Source: Hyphomicrobiales bacterium (GTDB lineage: Bacteria > Pseudomonadota > Alphaproteobacteria > Rhizobiales > Xanthobacteraceae). From it: 64,000 nt of DNA. Numbering within the stretch: position 1 is the stretch's first letter; each line of letters begins with the position of its first letter. The notes beneath the pieces were generated by a model that worked only from the letters and a program-made list of their open reading frames with translations, made no database searches and was not told the origin of the DNA. Shown here piece by piece: positions 50,767 to 59,695 of the stretch. The translations under genes and the position numbers were made by a program. The stretch lies in contig WHTM01000008.1 of the NCBI GenBank assembly GCA_009377755.1, positions 92,527 to 156,526 of the forward strand, written 5' to 3'.

Positions 50767-51777
50767 CTAACCAATGCGCGCCTTGAGGCGGCCGACGACG
50801 CTCTCGATGGTCTCGCCCTCGGCCCGTGCCGCAAACGTCAACGCCATGCGGTGCTTGAGTACCGGCTCGGCGAGGTCAAGCACGTCGTCGATCGAAGGCG
50901 CCAGCCGCCCCTCGAGCAGCGCGCGGGCGCGCACCGCCAGCATCAAAGCCTGGCTGGCGCGTGGGCTCGGGCCCCAGGAGATCGGCTTGGCCAATTCGCC
51001 ACCGTCCGGGCCCGGCCGGGCCGAACGTACCAGCGTCAGGATCGCCTCGATCACCGACTCGCCGACCGGGAGCCGACGCACCAGCCGTTGCGCGGCCAGC
51101 AGATCGTCGGACGTCATCGCCCCTTTGGGTTTCGTCTCTTCGGCACCGGTGGTGTCGAACACGATGCGCCGTTCCGCCTCGCGGTCGGGATAATCGACGT
51201 CGATCTGCATCAGGAAACGGTCGAGCTGCGCCTCGGGCAGGGAATACGTGCCCTCCTGCTCGATCGGATTCTGCGTTGCCAGGACATGGAACGGCCGCGG
51301 CAAGTCGTGGCGGGCGCCGGCTACCGTGACGTGCAGCTCCTGCATTGCCTGCAGCAGCGCGGACTGGGTGCGGGGACTGGCGCGATTGATCTCGTCGGCC
51401 ATCAGCAATTGGCCGAACACGGGGCCTGGAATGAAGCGGAAGCTTCGCTTGCCGCCCTGGCCTTCCTCCAGCACCTCGGAACCCAGGATGTCGGAAGGCA
51501 TCAGGTCGGGGGTGAACTGGATGCGGCGGGCGTCGAGGCCGAGCGCGATGCCCATGGTTTCGACCAGCTTGGTCTTGGCGAGGCCCGGCAGTCCGACCAG
51601 CAGCGCGTGGCCGCCGCACAGCACGGTCATCAGAGCCCGCTCGACCACCCGATCCTGACCGAAAATGACGGTGCTGATGACGCCCTTGGCTGTCCGCACG
51701 TTGGCTGCCGTCGCTTCCGCGGCGCGGACGATCGCGTCCTCGAGCTTTTCAATTCCCTCACCGCTCGGCACTGCCAT
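50767..51777 (-). CDS. MoxR-family AAA+ ATPase
   Basis: 336 aa. Walker A VGLPGLAKTK (residues 61-70), Walker B and sensor region LLMADEINRASPRTQSALLQ, and a C-terminal lid AITPRASQALMLAVRARALL-like segment. MoxR ATPases remodel or activate partner proteins, usually with VWA/DUF58 partners, both of which follow. First gene of the operon. Start set at 51777 behind AGGAG; the frame extends to a GTG at 51798. Confidence 0.93.
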   Translation of the reverse strand: MAVPSGEGIEKLEDAIVRAAEATAANVRTAKGVISTVIFGQDRVVERALMTVLCGGHALLVGLPGLAKTKLVETMGIALGLDARRIQFTPDLMPSDILGSEVLEEGQGGKRSFRFIPGPVFGQLLMADEINRASPRTQSALLQAMQELHVTVAGARHDLPRPFHVLATQNPIEQEGTYSLPEAQLDRFLMQIDVDYPDREAERRIVFDTTGAEETKPKGAMTSDDLLAAQRLVRRLPVGESVIEAILTLVRSARPGPDGGELAKPISWGPSPRASQALMLAVRARALLEGRLAPSIDDVLDLAEPVLKHRMALTFAARAEGETIESVVGRLKARIG

Positions 51778-52055
51778 TGAACATGCTCCTGTTTTCACCC
51801 CCCGGGGGGCTGCGCTTAGGGATGCAACCTTCGCGCCATCGGTTGCGCCGGCCGGCGCCGAGACACCGATTCATCCACCTGCATGTTACGCTATTTTCGA
51901 CCGGAGGATTTGCCTCGGACGATCGCGATTGAGGCAGGGGAAAACTCGACGCAGCGCTTAAACAATGGCGAAGTCAGGGCAGCGATACTGACCTGTTATC
52001 AACAATATTTGACGCGGAGAATTGTTCCGTTTCACATCTGAAGGAGTCTCTCGGC

Positions 52056-52646
52056 ATGGCTGACAAGGCAGAGAAGCAGGCCGGCAGCCTCGACACCATC
52101 AGCGCTGCCGCCCGGCGCGAAGGCGTCAAGGGCCCGCCGCCCGTGCATCTGTGGAATCCGCCGTTCTGCGGTGACCTCGACATGCGGATTGCAGCGGACG
52201 GGACCTGGTTTTACCTCGGGACACCGATCGGACGGCCGCCGCTTGTGAAGCTGTTCGCCTCGGTGCTCAAGCGCGAGGGCGACAAGCATTTCCTCGTCAC
52301 CCCTGTGGAGAAATGCGGGATCCGGGTCGACGATGCGCCGTTCCTGGCGGTGGAGATGCAGGGGGTGCAGGGGCAGGTCCTGCACTTCCGGACCAATGTC
52401 GACGACTGGGTGGCCTGCGGGCCGGAGCATGGCTTGCGTTTCGTCACCGATCCTGCGACGCAGGGACTCAAGCCCTACCTGCATGTGCGGCGCGATCTGT
52501 GGGCAAAGGTCGCCCGTGCGGTGTTCTACGATCTCGTCGAGCTTGGCGAGGAACGGATGATCGATGAGACGCTGATGTTCGGCGTTGCTTCGATGGGGAC
52601 TTTTTTCACCATGGCGCCGGCGGATAGCCTGAAGGACTTTGCATGA
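52056..52646 (+). CDS. DUF1285-family protein
   Basis: 196 aa. The DUF1285 pattern is recognisable: PPVHLWNPPFCGDLDMRIAA near residue 30 and FYLGTPIGRPPLVKLFASVL, with GVQGQVLHFRTNVDDWVACG later. Cytoplasmic, structure known in other bacteria as a paired PH-like fold, function unknown. ATG at 52056 follows GAAGGAG. The stop overlaps the NUDIX start (ATGA), giving translational coupling. Confidence 0.88.
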   Translation: MADKAEKQAGSLDTISAAARREGVKGPPPVHLWNPPFCGDLDMRIAADGTWFYLGTPIGRPPLVKLFASVLKREGDKHFLVTPVEKCGIRVDDAPFLAVEMQGVQGQVLHFRTNVDDWVACGPEHGLRFVTDPATQGLKPYLHVRRDLWAKVARAVFYDLVELGEERMIDETLMFGVASMGTFFTMAPADSLKDFA

Positions 52647-53314
52647 ACGAGCGGGTTGCGCCTCTGATGGATGCCGCAGACACCACGGCCGAGTTCTTCG
52701 GCCGCGCCCGCGAGCGGCTGTCGCTCGATGTCCCGCCGGCACTGACCGATCCCACGGCACCGGCGGCACGCGGCGATCTCGACCTCGATCCGGACCTGTG
52801 GGCACGCGCCGGCGTCCAGGCGACACGCCCGGCGGCGGTGCTGGTGCCGGTGGTGGCGCGGCAGGAGCCGACCGTGCTGCTGACGCTGCGGACGCCCGAC
52901 CTGCCGAGCCACGCCGGCCAGATCGCCTTTCCCGGCGGCAAGATCGACGCGCACGACGAGACGCCGCTCGCCGCCGCCATCCGCGAGGGCGGGGAGGAAA
53001 TCGGCCTCGACCCGCGGATGATCGACCCGATCGGCTATCTCGACCTGTATCTGACATTTTCCGGTTTCCGCATCCTGCCGGCGTTGGTGCGCGTCGATGC
53101 GGACTATTCGCTCACCGTCAATCCTTCCGAGGTCGCAGAGGCTTTCGAGGTGCCGCTGCCGTTCCTGATGGAGCCGGCGAACCATGCGCAGAAGACGCGC
53201 GAATGGCGCGGCATCCAGCGGTCGTACCTGGAGATGCCCTACGGCGACCGCTATATCTGGGGAATCACCGCGGGAATTCTGCGGAATCTGTACGAGCGGA
53301 TTTACCGGGCTTGA
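52643..53314 (+). CDS. CoA pyrophosphatase-like NUDIX hydrolase
   Basis: 223 aa. The Nudix box is FPGGKIDAHDETPLAAAIRE with GGEEIGL, preceded by TVLLTLRTPDLPSHAGQIAF and followed by LPALVRVDADY, the NudL/coenzyme A pyrophosphatase arrangement. Hydrolyses CoA or NAD-type pyrophosphates. Coupled to the DUF1285 gene by a 4-bp overlap, a common alphaproteobacterial gene pair upstream of the CCA enzyme. Confidence 0.9.
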   Translation: MNERVAPLMDAADTTAEFFGRARERLSLDVPPALTDPTAPAARGDLDLDPDLWARAGVQATRPAAVLVPVVARQEPTVLLTLRTPDLPSHAGQIAFPGGKIDAHDETPLAAAIREGGEEIGLDPRMIDPIGYLDLYLTFSGFRILPALVRVDADYSLTVNPSEVAEAFEVPLPFLMEPANHAQKTREWRGIQRSYLEMPYGDRYIWGITAGILRNLYERIYRA

Positions 53315-53557
53315 TTCATTCGCAAGTGCGTCAATTCAGCAACGCACGGTCTGCCGCTAAACTGGTTCCATCCCGGGCGCTTCCGTCTATATTCTCCGCG
53401 ACCGTCACGTGCCGGTGTCCGGGGATGATCGAAAGCTGCGACTTAATCTTACCCACTGACCGGTTTGCGTGGCCCGGTTTTGCCGTTTCATTTGAGCCGT
53501 GGTTACTGATGTCCTGCCTTCGCAGGGCGCGACACGCCTGGGAATGAGACGATCGGC

Positions 53558-53821
53558 ATGATCCGCCCCGTCCTCACCGAGCTGGCGCTGTTCCTGACGC
53601 CGTTCGCGCTCTACGCCCTGTTCCTGTGGGCGACGCAGGCGAAAGTACTCGACATCGAGCGCTGGTCGCTCAGCACCCTCATGTGGCTGACCATCGGGGC
53701 GCTGGTGCTGATGCTCGGCAGCTTTCTCGTGCTCGCCCAGTTCTCCGGCGCGCCGCCAGGATCGACCTACGTTCCGGCACATATCGAGGACGGAAAGTTC
53801 GTGCCCGGGATGACCAAGTGA
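53558..53821 (+). CDS. DUF6111-family small membrane protein
   Basis: 87 aa with two hydrophobic segments (about residues 6-25 and 39-61). MIRPVLTELALFLTPFALYA and YVPAHIEDGKFVPGMTK match the DUF6111 pattern. Function unknown; likely an inner-membrane protein. Its TGA overlaps the ATG of the CCA nucleotidyltransferase by one base, so the two are a unit. The upstream 243 bp hold no gene. Confidence 0.8.
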   Translation: MIRPVLTELALFLTPFALYALFLWATQAKVLDIERWSLSTLMWLTIGALVLMLGSFLVLAQFSGAPPGSTYVPAHIEDGKFVPGMTK

Positions 53822-55086
53822 TGCCCAGGCGCGATTCCGCGGGGGCGCAGGGCGGGCAGCGGCTTGCCACGGCCTCGGCCCTGACCGCGGGGCCGGTGGC
53901 GCAGCTTCTCGGCGTGCTCGACCGCGACGGCGAGGAGGCCAGGATCGTCGGCGGCGCCGTCCGCGATGCGTTGTTGGGCGGTACGATCGGCGACCTCGAT
54001 GTGGCCACCACCGCACTTCCCGACGAGGTGATCCGGCGGGTCGAAGCGGCCGGCTTCAAGGCGGTGCCGACCGGCATCGGCCATGGGACGCTGACCGTCG
54101 TGGTCGACGGCCGGCCATTCGAGGTCACCACCTTACGCGTCGACGTCGAGACCTTCGGCCGCAGGGCGACGGTCCGCTTCGGGCGCGACTGGAAGGCCGA
54201 TGCCGAGCGGCGTGACTTCACCGTGAATGCGTTGTCGGTCGCGGCCGACGGCACGCTCTACGACTATGTCGGCGGGCTTGACGACCTGCGCGCCCGGCGC
54301 GTGCGCTTCATCGGCGATCCGGCGACGCGCATCGCCGAGGACTATCTGCGCATCCTGCGTTTCTTCCGCTTCCATGCCGCCTATGGCGAAGGCGAGCCGG
54401 ACGCCGCCGGCCTGCGTGCCTGCATCGCCGCGCGCGCCGGGCTCGATCAGCTCTCGCGCGAACGCGTGCGCATGGAAGTGCTGAAGCTGCTACTCGCGCA
54501 CGGGGCAACGCCGGCGCTCACCGCGATGTCCGAGGCCGGGTTGCTGCTGCCGGTGCTCGGCGGCGTCCCGCTGATCCCGGCCTTTGCGGCGATGGCTGCG
54601 CGGGAGGCCGCGCTCGGCCTCCAATCGGATGCGATCCGCCGGCTCGGCGCGCTGGCTGTGCTGGTGACCGAGGATGCCGATCGGCTGTGGCAGCGGCTGC
54701 GGCTCGCCAATGTCGAGCATGAGCGGCTGCTTACCATGGGCGATGGCTGGTGGCGGGTTGCGCCGCGTGATGGCGAACAGAGCGCCCGTGCGCTGCTTTA
54801 TCGTCTCGGCCCGCAACGGTACGTCGACCGCGTGCTGCTGGCCTGGGCGCATGCGGATGCCGGCGCTACGGATGCGGATTGGCACGCGGTCGCCACTTTG
54901 CCGCAGCGGTGGACCGCACCGAGGTTTCCGCTCAAGGCCGCAAACTTCATCGTCCGCGGCGTCGCCAAGGGACCGGCGCTGGGCGCGGCCATGCGTGCGG
55001 CCGAGATGGCGTGGATCGCCGAGGGATTTCCCGCGCATTCGGCCGCGCTGGCGCGGATCGCGGATACGGCCGCTGGGCGGGCGTGA
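53821..55086 (+). CDS. cca: CCA tRNA nucleotidyltransferase
   Basis: 421 aa class II tRNA nucleotidyltransferase. Catalytic GGAVRDALLGGTIGDLDVAT (the GDLD pair binds metal) around residues 44-63, followed by the RRDFTVNALSVAADGTLYDY and EDYLRILRFFRFHAAYG segments of the neck and body. Adds or repairs the 3' CCA of tRNAs. Start at 53821 overlaps the DUF6111 stop. Confidence 0.94.
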   Translation: MPRRDSAGAQGGQRLATASALTAGPVAQLLGVLDRDGEEARIVGGAVRDALLGGTIGDLDVATTALPDEVIRRVEAAGFKAVPTGIGHGTLTVVVDGRPFEVTTLRVDVETFGRRATVRFGRDWKADAERRDFTVNALSVAADGTLYDYVGGLDDLRARRVRFIGDPATRIAEDYLRILRFFRFHAAYGEGEPDAAGLRACIAARAGLDQLSRERVRMEVLKLLLAHGATPALTAMSEAGLLLPVLGGVPLIPAFAAMAAREAALGLQSDAIRRLGALAVLVTEDADRLWQRLRLANVEHERLLTMGDGWWRVAPRDGEQSARALLYRLGPQRYVDRVLLAWAHADAGATDADWHAVATLPQRWTAPRFPLKAANFIVRGVAKGPALGAAMRAAEMAWIAEGFPAHSAALARIADTAAGRA

Positions 55087-55143
55087 CCGGTGTGACTCGC
55101 GCTGTTCCAGGCGGTGGATTACATTGATGGGCGGAGTTGCGTC

Positions 55144-55392
55144 ATGGACCGAATTCGCCGTCCCGCCGATATCGCCCGCCGTACGGCGTCGCGCATCGCC
55201 GCGCGTCCGCAGCGGCGCGACGCATTCCGACGCGAGACCTTTGCTTTGCCGCGCGAGGCTGCGCGCGCCAAGGCGCGGGAACTGCTGACGCGTTATCCCA
55301 GGGCCGCCTATATGACCGAGATCGAGAGCTGGCGCGAGCTGCCGGGCGATCGCATCGAGTTCACCATGCGCCGGTTGCCGAGCGCGGACTGA
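55144..55392 (+). CDS. Small basic hypothetical protein
   Basis: 82 aa, Arg-rich N-terminus (RIRRPADIARRTASRIAAR) and a more ordered C-terminal half (REAARAKARELLTRYPRAAY, then WRELPGDRIEFTMRRLP). Common genus-level hypothetical downstream of cca, no family assigned. GGGCGGAG precedes the ATG at 55144; a GTG at 55114 is in frame upstream. Confidence 0.6.
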   Translation: MDRIRRPADIARRTASRIAARPQRRDAFRRETFALPREAARAKARELLTRYPRAAYMTEIESWRELPGDRIEFTMRRLPSAD

Positions 55393-55404
55393 GGAACCGA
55401 TACG

Positions 55405-55905
55405 ATGAGCTTCTGGAGGGGCTTCGGTCTGCTTCTGCTCGGCGGCATTCTCGGGACGTTATTTGGCATCGCGGTCGGCTTCTTCGCCTTCCCCTATGTG
55501 TTTCCGCCGCCGGTGGCGATGGAGCAGCTCAGCTCCGCCGACAAGACGGCCGTGGTCGCGACCGGCAATTTCATCCATGCCAATCCTTCGGACCCGATCC
55601 ATTACGGCAAGGGCAAGGTCACCGTTTACGAAAACGCCGTGTTCCTCGAGTCCGATTTCGAGGTCGGGCCGGGACCGGCATTCCACGTCTATCTGGTGCC
55701 GAAAGCGTCGATCCGCAGTTCCGCCGAGGTGAAGGATCAGATGTTTGTCGATCTCGGTGGATTGCGCTCCTTCAAAGGCAGCCAAGTCTATCCGATAACG
55801 GCGGGCGTCGACCTGAAGAAGTATCCGAGCGTGATCATCTGGTGCGAGCGCTTCAGCGTGCTGATTTCGCCTGCTGATCTCACGCCCGCCGCCTCCCAGA
55901 AATAG
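55405..55905 (+). CDS. DM13-domain membrane protein
   Basis: 166 aa. One N-terminal membrane helix (residues about 5-28, FWRGFGLLLLGGILGTLFGI) anchors a periplasmic DM13 domain with ATGNFIHANPSDPIHYGKGK and VFLESDFEVGPGPAFHVYLV. DM13 domains are electron-transfer-like beta folds of unknown partner. Next gene starts on the following base after its stop. Confidence 0.86.
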   Translation: MSFWRGFGLLLLGGILGTLFGIAVGFFAFPYVFPPPVAMEQLSSADKTAVVATGNFIHANPSDPIHYGKGKVTVYENAVFLESDFEVGPGPAFHVYLVPKASIRSSAEVKDQMFVDLGGLRSFKGSQVYPITAGVDLKKYPSVIIWCERFSVLISPADLTPAASQK

Positions 55906-56668
55906 ATGGACCTCACGTCCGGCTTCGCGGACGTGTCGCTCGCACAGCTTTCTCTTGTCGCGGCCGTCGCGCTGTTCGCCTCGATCGTCGGTGGTGTCGC
56001 CGGCTACGGCACTGGCGCGCTGATGCCGCTGGTGCTGGTGCCGCTGATCGGCGCCGAGCCGGTGGTGCCGATCATCGCCATCTCGGCGATCTTCACCAAC
56101 GCCAGCCGCGCAACCGCGTTTCGCGCGTTCATCGAGCCGCGTCGCGCGCTGATCGTCCTCGCCGCCGCGATTCCGCTCTGCATCGTCAGTGCCTACGGTT
56201 ACACGCTGCTCAACAACCGCGGCGCCATGATCGTGATCGGCACGATGCTGATCCTGACGGTTCCATTCAGGCACTTCATGCGCCGCCGTGATATCCGACT
56301 GGGCGAGCGCGGCCTCGCGTTTGCCGCCGCGGGCTGGGGTGCGCTGGTCGGCGGCACCGCTGGCGCCGGCATCGTGCTGTTGTCGTTACTCATGGCAATC
56401 CGGCCTGCAAGCCGCCGCGGTGATCGCCACCGACGCGGCGATCTCGATCGTCATCGGCCTGATCCGCATCACGGTGTTCGGATTGGCGGGCGTTGTTACG
56501 GCGCAAGTGCTCGCCTTCGCGCTGCTGATCGGACTGGTGGCGTTTCCCGGCGCGTTCGTCGCCCGTGCCTTCGTCACGCGGCTGCCGCTGCGCGTGCACA
56601 CCGTGATCCTCGATGCGGTCGTGGTGTTCGGCGGCGTGGTGATGCTTTCCAATGCGCTCCGGCCGTGA
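55906..56668 (+). pseudogene. TauE/SafE (TSUP) family membrane permease, single-base frameshift
   Basis: The first frame reads MDLTSGFADVSLAQLSLVAA and on through GALVGGTAGAGIVLLSLLMA (about 164 codons) in typical TSUP style; the rest (QAAAVIATDAAISIVIGLIR to GVVMLSNALRP) is in the next frame. The two are joined by one extra A in the run CATGGCAATCC near 56397. Removing it gives 253 aa, the family length, with SGLQAAAVIATDA restored. Likely transports sulfite or organic sulfur anions. Either a real recent mutation or a sequencing/assembly error. Starts immediately after the DM13 stop. Confidence 0.75.
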
Positions 56669-56755
56669 GCGGTCGGCTTGTTCAAAATCAGCAGTTGAAT
56701 TCACGTACCAAGCGTGATATTGCTACCCATATGCTAATTGCAATATATATGGTTC

Positions 56756-56995
56756 ATGAAGACGACCGTCGATATCGCTGATCCGGTGCTGCAAGAGGCT
56801 CGCAAGGTTGCGGCCCGCGAAAGCACGACTCTGCGTGCTCTTATCGAAGAAGGCCTGCGCCGGGTTCTGGCCGAGAGAAAGCGGAAATCCCCATTTCGTT
56901 TGCGTCTGGTCACGGCCGGTGGGCGAGGGCTGCGCCCGGAGCTGCGGAACGCGACCTGGGACGAAATCCGTGAACTGTCCTATGGGCGGGACTAA
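56756..56995 (+). CDS. vapB: VapB-type antitoxin
   Basis: 79 aa. MKTTVDIADPVLQEARKVAA (DNA-binding, ribbon-helix-helix-like start) with RALIEEGLRRVLAERKRK, the usual VapB layout followed by a disordered toxin-binding tail. Neutralises the PIN toxin encoded 3 bp downstream. The preceding DNA (56700-56755) is AT-rich with an inverted ATATGC/AATT cluster and may be the autoregulated operator. Confidence 0.82.
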   Translation: MKTTVDIADPVLQEARKVAARESTTLRALIEEGLRRVLAERKRKSPFRLRLVTAGGRGLRPELRNATWDEIRELSYGRD

Positions 56996-56998
56996 AGG

Positions 56999-57433
56999 GT
57001 GATTGCAGTCGATACGAATATCCTCGTCTATGCCCACCGGATGGATTCGCCTTTCCATGCACCTGCGGCCCGGCGGATCACGGAGCTCGCCGAGGGAGGG
57101 CGCGCCTGGGCAATCCCGTGGCCCTGCGTGCATGAGCTGCTTTCGATCGTAACGAATCCGCGTATTTACGATCCGCCAACCGCGATCGCGGTTGCTTTGG
57201 ACTATGTCGAAGGCGTGTTTCAGTCGCCCAATCTCGTACTGCTTGCCGAAACAGACCTTCATTGGAAAACGCTGCGGCCGCTGGTGGCGGCGGGTCGGAT
57301 CGCCGGCGCGCGCGCTCATGACGCGCGCATCGCGGCAATCTGTATCCAACATAGGGTTAGAGAATTGTGGTCCGCCGATCGGGACTTCAGCCGGTTTCCC
57401 GACTTGACGGCCGTCAATCCGCTTATGTCGTAA
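56999..57433 (+). CDS. vapC: VapC-type PIN-domain toxin
   Basis: 144 aa PIN nuclease. Acidic active-site residues: D5 (AVDTNILVYAHR), E46 (PCVHELLSIV), D108 (GARAHDARIA) and D127/D129 (WSADRDFSRF). VapC toxins cut RNA, often tRNA or rRNA. GTG start at 56999, 3 bp after the antitoxin stop. Forms a toxin-antitoxin module, with hemF converging downstream. Confidence 0.88.
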   Translation: MIAVDTNILVYAHRMDSPFHAPAARRITELAEGGRAWAIPWPCVHELLSIVTNPRIYDPPTAIAVALDYVEGVFQSPNLVLLAETDLHWKTLRPLVAAGRIAGARAHDARIAAICIQHRVRELWSADRDFSRFPDLTAVNPLMS

Positions 57434-57446
57434 GCGCCGTTCAGGC

Positions 57447-58412
57447 TCACGGCCACGTCACCACCGGCGGCATCGAGGAGAGAATCGACTCGACGTTCCC
57501 GCCGGTGCGCAGGCCGAAGATGGTGCCGCGGTCGTGGAGCAGGTTGAACTCGACATAGCGGCCGCGCCGCACGAGCTGCTCGGCGCGGTCGGCCTCGGTC
57601 CACGGCGTTGCGAAGTTGCGCCGCACTAGTCTCGGATAGACGTCGAGGAACGCGCGGCCGACCTCCTGGGTGAAGGCGAAGTCCGCCTCCCAGTCGCCCG
57701 AGTCGACATAGTCGTAGAAGATGCCGCCGATGCCGCGCGGCTCGTTGCGGTGTTTCAGGAAGAAGTACTCGTCGCACCAGGCCTTGAACTTGTCATAGGG
57801 CGCCACCGCCGCGTGCGCGTCGCAGGCCGTTCGCATCGCCGCGTGGAAGTCGCGGGTGTCGGGGTCGTCCTGCGTGCGGCGGCGGTCGAGCACCGGCGTG
57901 AGGTCGGCGCCGCCGCCGAACCACGCCCGGCTGGTGACGACGAAACGGGTGTTCATGTGCACCGCCGGCACATGCGGGTTGTGCGGGTGTGCGATCAGCG
58001 AGATGCCGGACGCCCAGAAGCGCGGATCGTCTGCGGCGCCAGGGATGTCCTCGCGGGATTCCGGCGCGAACTCGCCGTGCACGGTGGAGACGTGCACGCC
58101 GGCCTTCTCGAACACCCGGCCTTTCATCATCCCCATGACGCCGCCGCCCGGGTCGGCTTTAGCCGACCCGGCACTTGGATTGCCGATCTCGGGTAAACCC
58201 GAGATCGGTCCTGAGCCGGTGTGGTCGGCGCGGCTCCACGGGGTGCGGACGAAGCGCCCCGGCGTCCGATCGGCAAGCGGTGCGGTCGCCGGCAACGTGT
58301 CCTCGATCGCCTCGAACGCCGCGCAGATGTCGTCGCGCAGGGCCTCGAACCAGGCGCGCGCCCGGGCCTTGCGGGATTCGAGGGTTGCAGGGTCGGGGAG
58401 GGCGGAAGCCAT
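57447..58412 (-). CDS. hemF: Aerobic coproporphyrinogen-III oxidase with a palindromic insertion
   Basis: 321 aa. Core motifs are intact: [58 protein letters not shown] and [20 protein letters not shown]. HemF converts coproporphyrinogen III to protoporphyrinogen IX with O2 in haem synthesis. The protein is interrupted by about 22 extra residues at positions 67-88 ([19 protein letters not shown] and on to ADP-GGG), replacing a short loop found in other HemF proteins; the DNA there is a pair of perfect hairpins. The gene follows trmL by 9 bp. Confidence 0.92.
   Translation of the reverse strand: MASALPDPATLESRKARARAWFEALRDDICAAFEAIEDTLPATAPLADRTPGRFVRTPWSRADHTGSGPISGLPEIGNPSAGSAKADPGGGVMGMMKGRVFEKAGVHVSTVHGEFAPESREDIPGAADDPRFWASGISLIAHPHNPHVPAVHMNTRFVVTSRAWFGGGADLTPVLDRRRTQDDPDTRDFHAAMRTACDAHAAVAPYDKFKAWCDEYFFLKHRNEPRGIGGIFYDYVDSGDWEADFAFTQEVGRAFLDVYPRLVRRNFATPWTEADRAEQLVRRGRYVEFNLLHDRGTIFGLRTGGNVESILSSMPPVVTWP
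58149..58214. repeat. 66-bp double-hairpin element inserted in frame in hemF
   Basis: Two perfect palindromes sit 12 bp apart: CGGGTCGGCT (58149-58158) / AGCCGACCCG (58161-58170) with a 2-nt loop, and CCGATCTCGGGT (58183-58194) / ACCCGAGATCGG (58197-58208) with a 2-nt loop. The unit is 66 bp (22 codons), in frame, and corresponds to the extra HemF residues 67-88. No copy of these arms was found elsewhere in the window. It resembles intragenic palindromic elements described in other bacteria. Confidence 0.72.
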
Positions 58413-58421
58413 GGCCGGATA

Positions 58422-58886
58422 CTAATCTGAGTGGATCGCCTGCGTCTGCCTGATCGTCTCCCCAACGGCCATCGCCACGGCCATCGCCACGTTGATCGAG
58501 CGCAGTCCCGGCTGCATCGGAATGGTGAGCCGGACATCGGCGGCCGCGTGCACCGCCTTCGGCACACCCGCCGATTCGCGACCGAACAGCAGGATGTCAT
58601 CGCGCCGGTAGCGGTGGCCGAGATACGGCACCGAACCCTGCGTGGTGAATAGCACCAATCGCAGGCGCTCGGCCCGCCGCCAAGTCTCGAACGCAACCCA
58701 GGACACATGCCGCACCAGCCGCACCCGCTCGAGGTAGTCCATCCCGGCACGGCGGAAGGCGCGGTCGGTGGTGGGAAATCCGGCCGGCTCGATCAGATGC
58801 GCCTCGATCTCCAGGCAAGCGCACAGCCGCAGAATCGCGCCGGTATTTTGCGGGATGTCGGGTTCGAACAGGGCGATGCGAATCAC
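58422..58886 (-). CDS. trmL: tRNA (cytidine(34)-2'-O)-methyltransferase TrmL
   Basis: 154 aa SPOUT methyltransferase. The knot region is clear: IPQNTGAILRLCACLEIEAH, LLFGRESAGVPKAVHAAA, and IPMQPGLRSINVAMAVAMAV. Methylates the wobble C34/U34 of certain leucine tRNAs. GTG at 58886 is taken as start (MIRIALFEPDIPQNTG-like); GTGs at 58910 and 58907 are in frame upstream. Nine bp before hemF, in one operon; common gene pair in this order. Confidence 0.9.
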   Translation of the reverse strand: MIRIALFEPDIPQNTGAILRLCACLEIEAHLIEPAGFPTTDRAFRRAGMDYLERVRLVRHVSWVAFETWRRAERLRLVLFTTQGSVPYLGHRYRRDDILLFGRESAGVPKAVHAAADVRLTIPMQPGLRSINVAMAVAMAVGETIRQTQAIHSD

Positions 58887-59134
58887 TGGGTGTTTTTTCC
58901 GGTTCACCACGTGGCCGGACGCAGACTTCGATCGGGGCTAAATGACCCTCGGAGATTAGGAGCAAGCGGGCTTGCGCTCGCGTCGCAAGGGTGCCAATAA
59001 AACGCCGCCGGATCGGGCCGTCCCGCCTTGCCCGGGACCGGCTGCGCCCGGTCCGCCGCCGCCTCCGGCACGGTTTCCATCCGGACGGCTTCAGCGCAGG
59101 CGGCCTTCATCGGCAGGAGCGGGAGAGGGACGTA

Positions 59135-59662
59135 GTGACCACGATGTCTTCGGCGGGACACACGCGCCGTGATTTTCTTTACGTCGCCACCGGCGCCGTC
59201 GCGGCCACCGGCGCCGCAGCTACACTCATTCCGCTGATCGCGCAGATGAACCCGGACGCATCGACGATCGCAGCCGGCGCGCCGATCGAGGTCGACCTTG
59301 GCCCGATTGCCGAAGGGCAGGTGATCAAGGTGTTCTGGCGGGGCAAGCCGATCTTCATCAATCACCGGACCAAGAAGCAGATCGAAGAGGCGCAGAACGT
59401 CAATCTGGCGAGCTTGCCCGATCCGCAGCCGGATTCGGCGCGCGTCAAGGAAGGGCATGCCCAGTGGCAGGTGCTGATCGGCATCTGCACGCATCTCGGT
59501 TGCATCCCCATCGCCCACCAGGGGACCTATGACGGCTACTTCTGCCCCTGCCACGGTTCGGTCTACGACACCTCAGGGCGCATCCGCAGCGGTCCGGCGC
59601 CACTGAACCTCCTGTTGCCGCCCTACGAGTTCGTTTCCGACACCCGAATCCAGATCGGCTGA
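59135..59662 (+). CDS. petA: Ubiquinol-cytochrome c reductase iron-sulfur subunit (Rieske)
   Basis: 175 aa. Twin-arginine signal/anchor TRRDFLYVATGAVAATGAAA, then the Rieske cluster loops: C118-T-H120 with C123 in CTHLGC, and C137-P-C139-H140 in FCPCHGS. C118/H120 and C137/H140 are the cluster ligands; C123 and C139 form the disulfide. Exposed to the periplasm and anchored in the membrane. GTG at 59135 follows GGGAGAGGG; ATG 59144 is an alternative. First gene of the bc1 operon. Confidence 0.95.
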   Translation: MTTMSSAGHTRRDFLYVATGAVAATGAAATLIPLIAQMNPDASTIAAGAPIEVDLGPIAEGQVIKVFWRGKPIFINHRTKKQIEEAQNVNLASLPDPQPDSARVKEGHAQWQVLIGICTHLGCIPIAHQGTYDGYFCPCHGSVYDTSGRIRSGPAPLNLLLPPYEFVSDTRIQIG

Positions 59663-59695
59663 ACCGCCGCGGTTATTGCTTAAGGCTCTATCATA

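Noticed and set aside
56700..56755. Operator palindrome before vapB
   Set aside because: The AT-rich segment has short inverted matches (ATAT, AATT) but too few paired positions to call a site.
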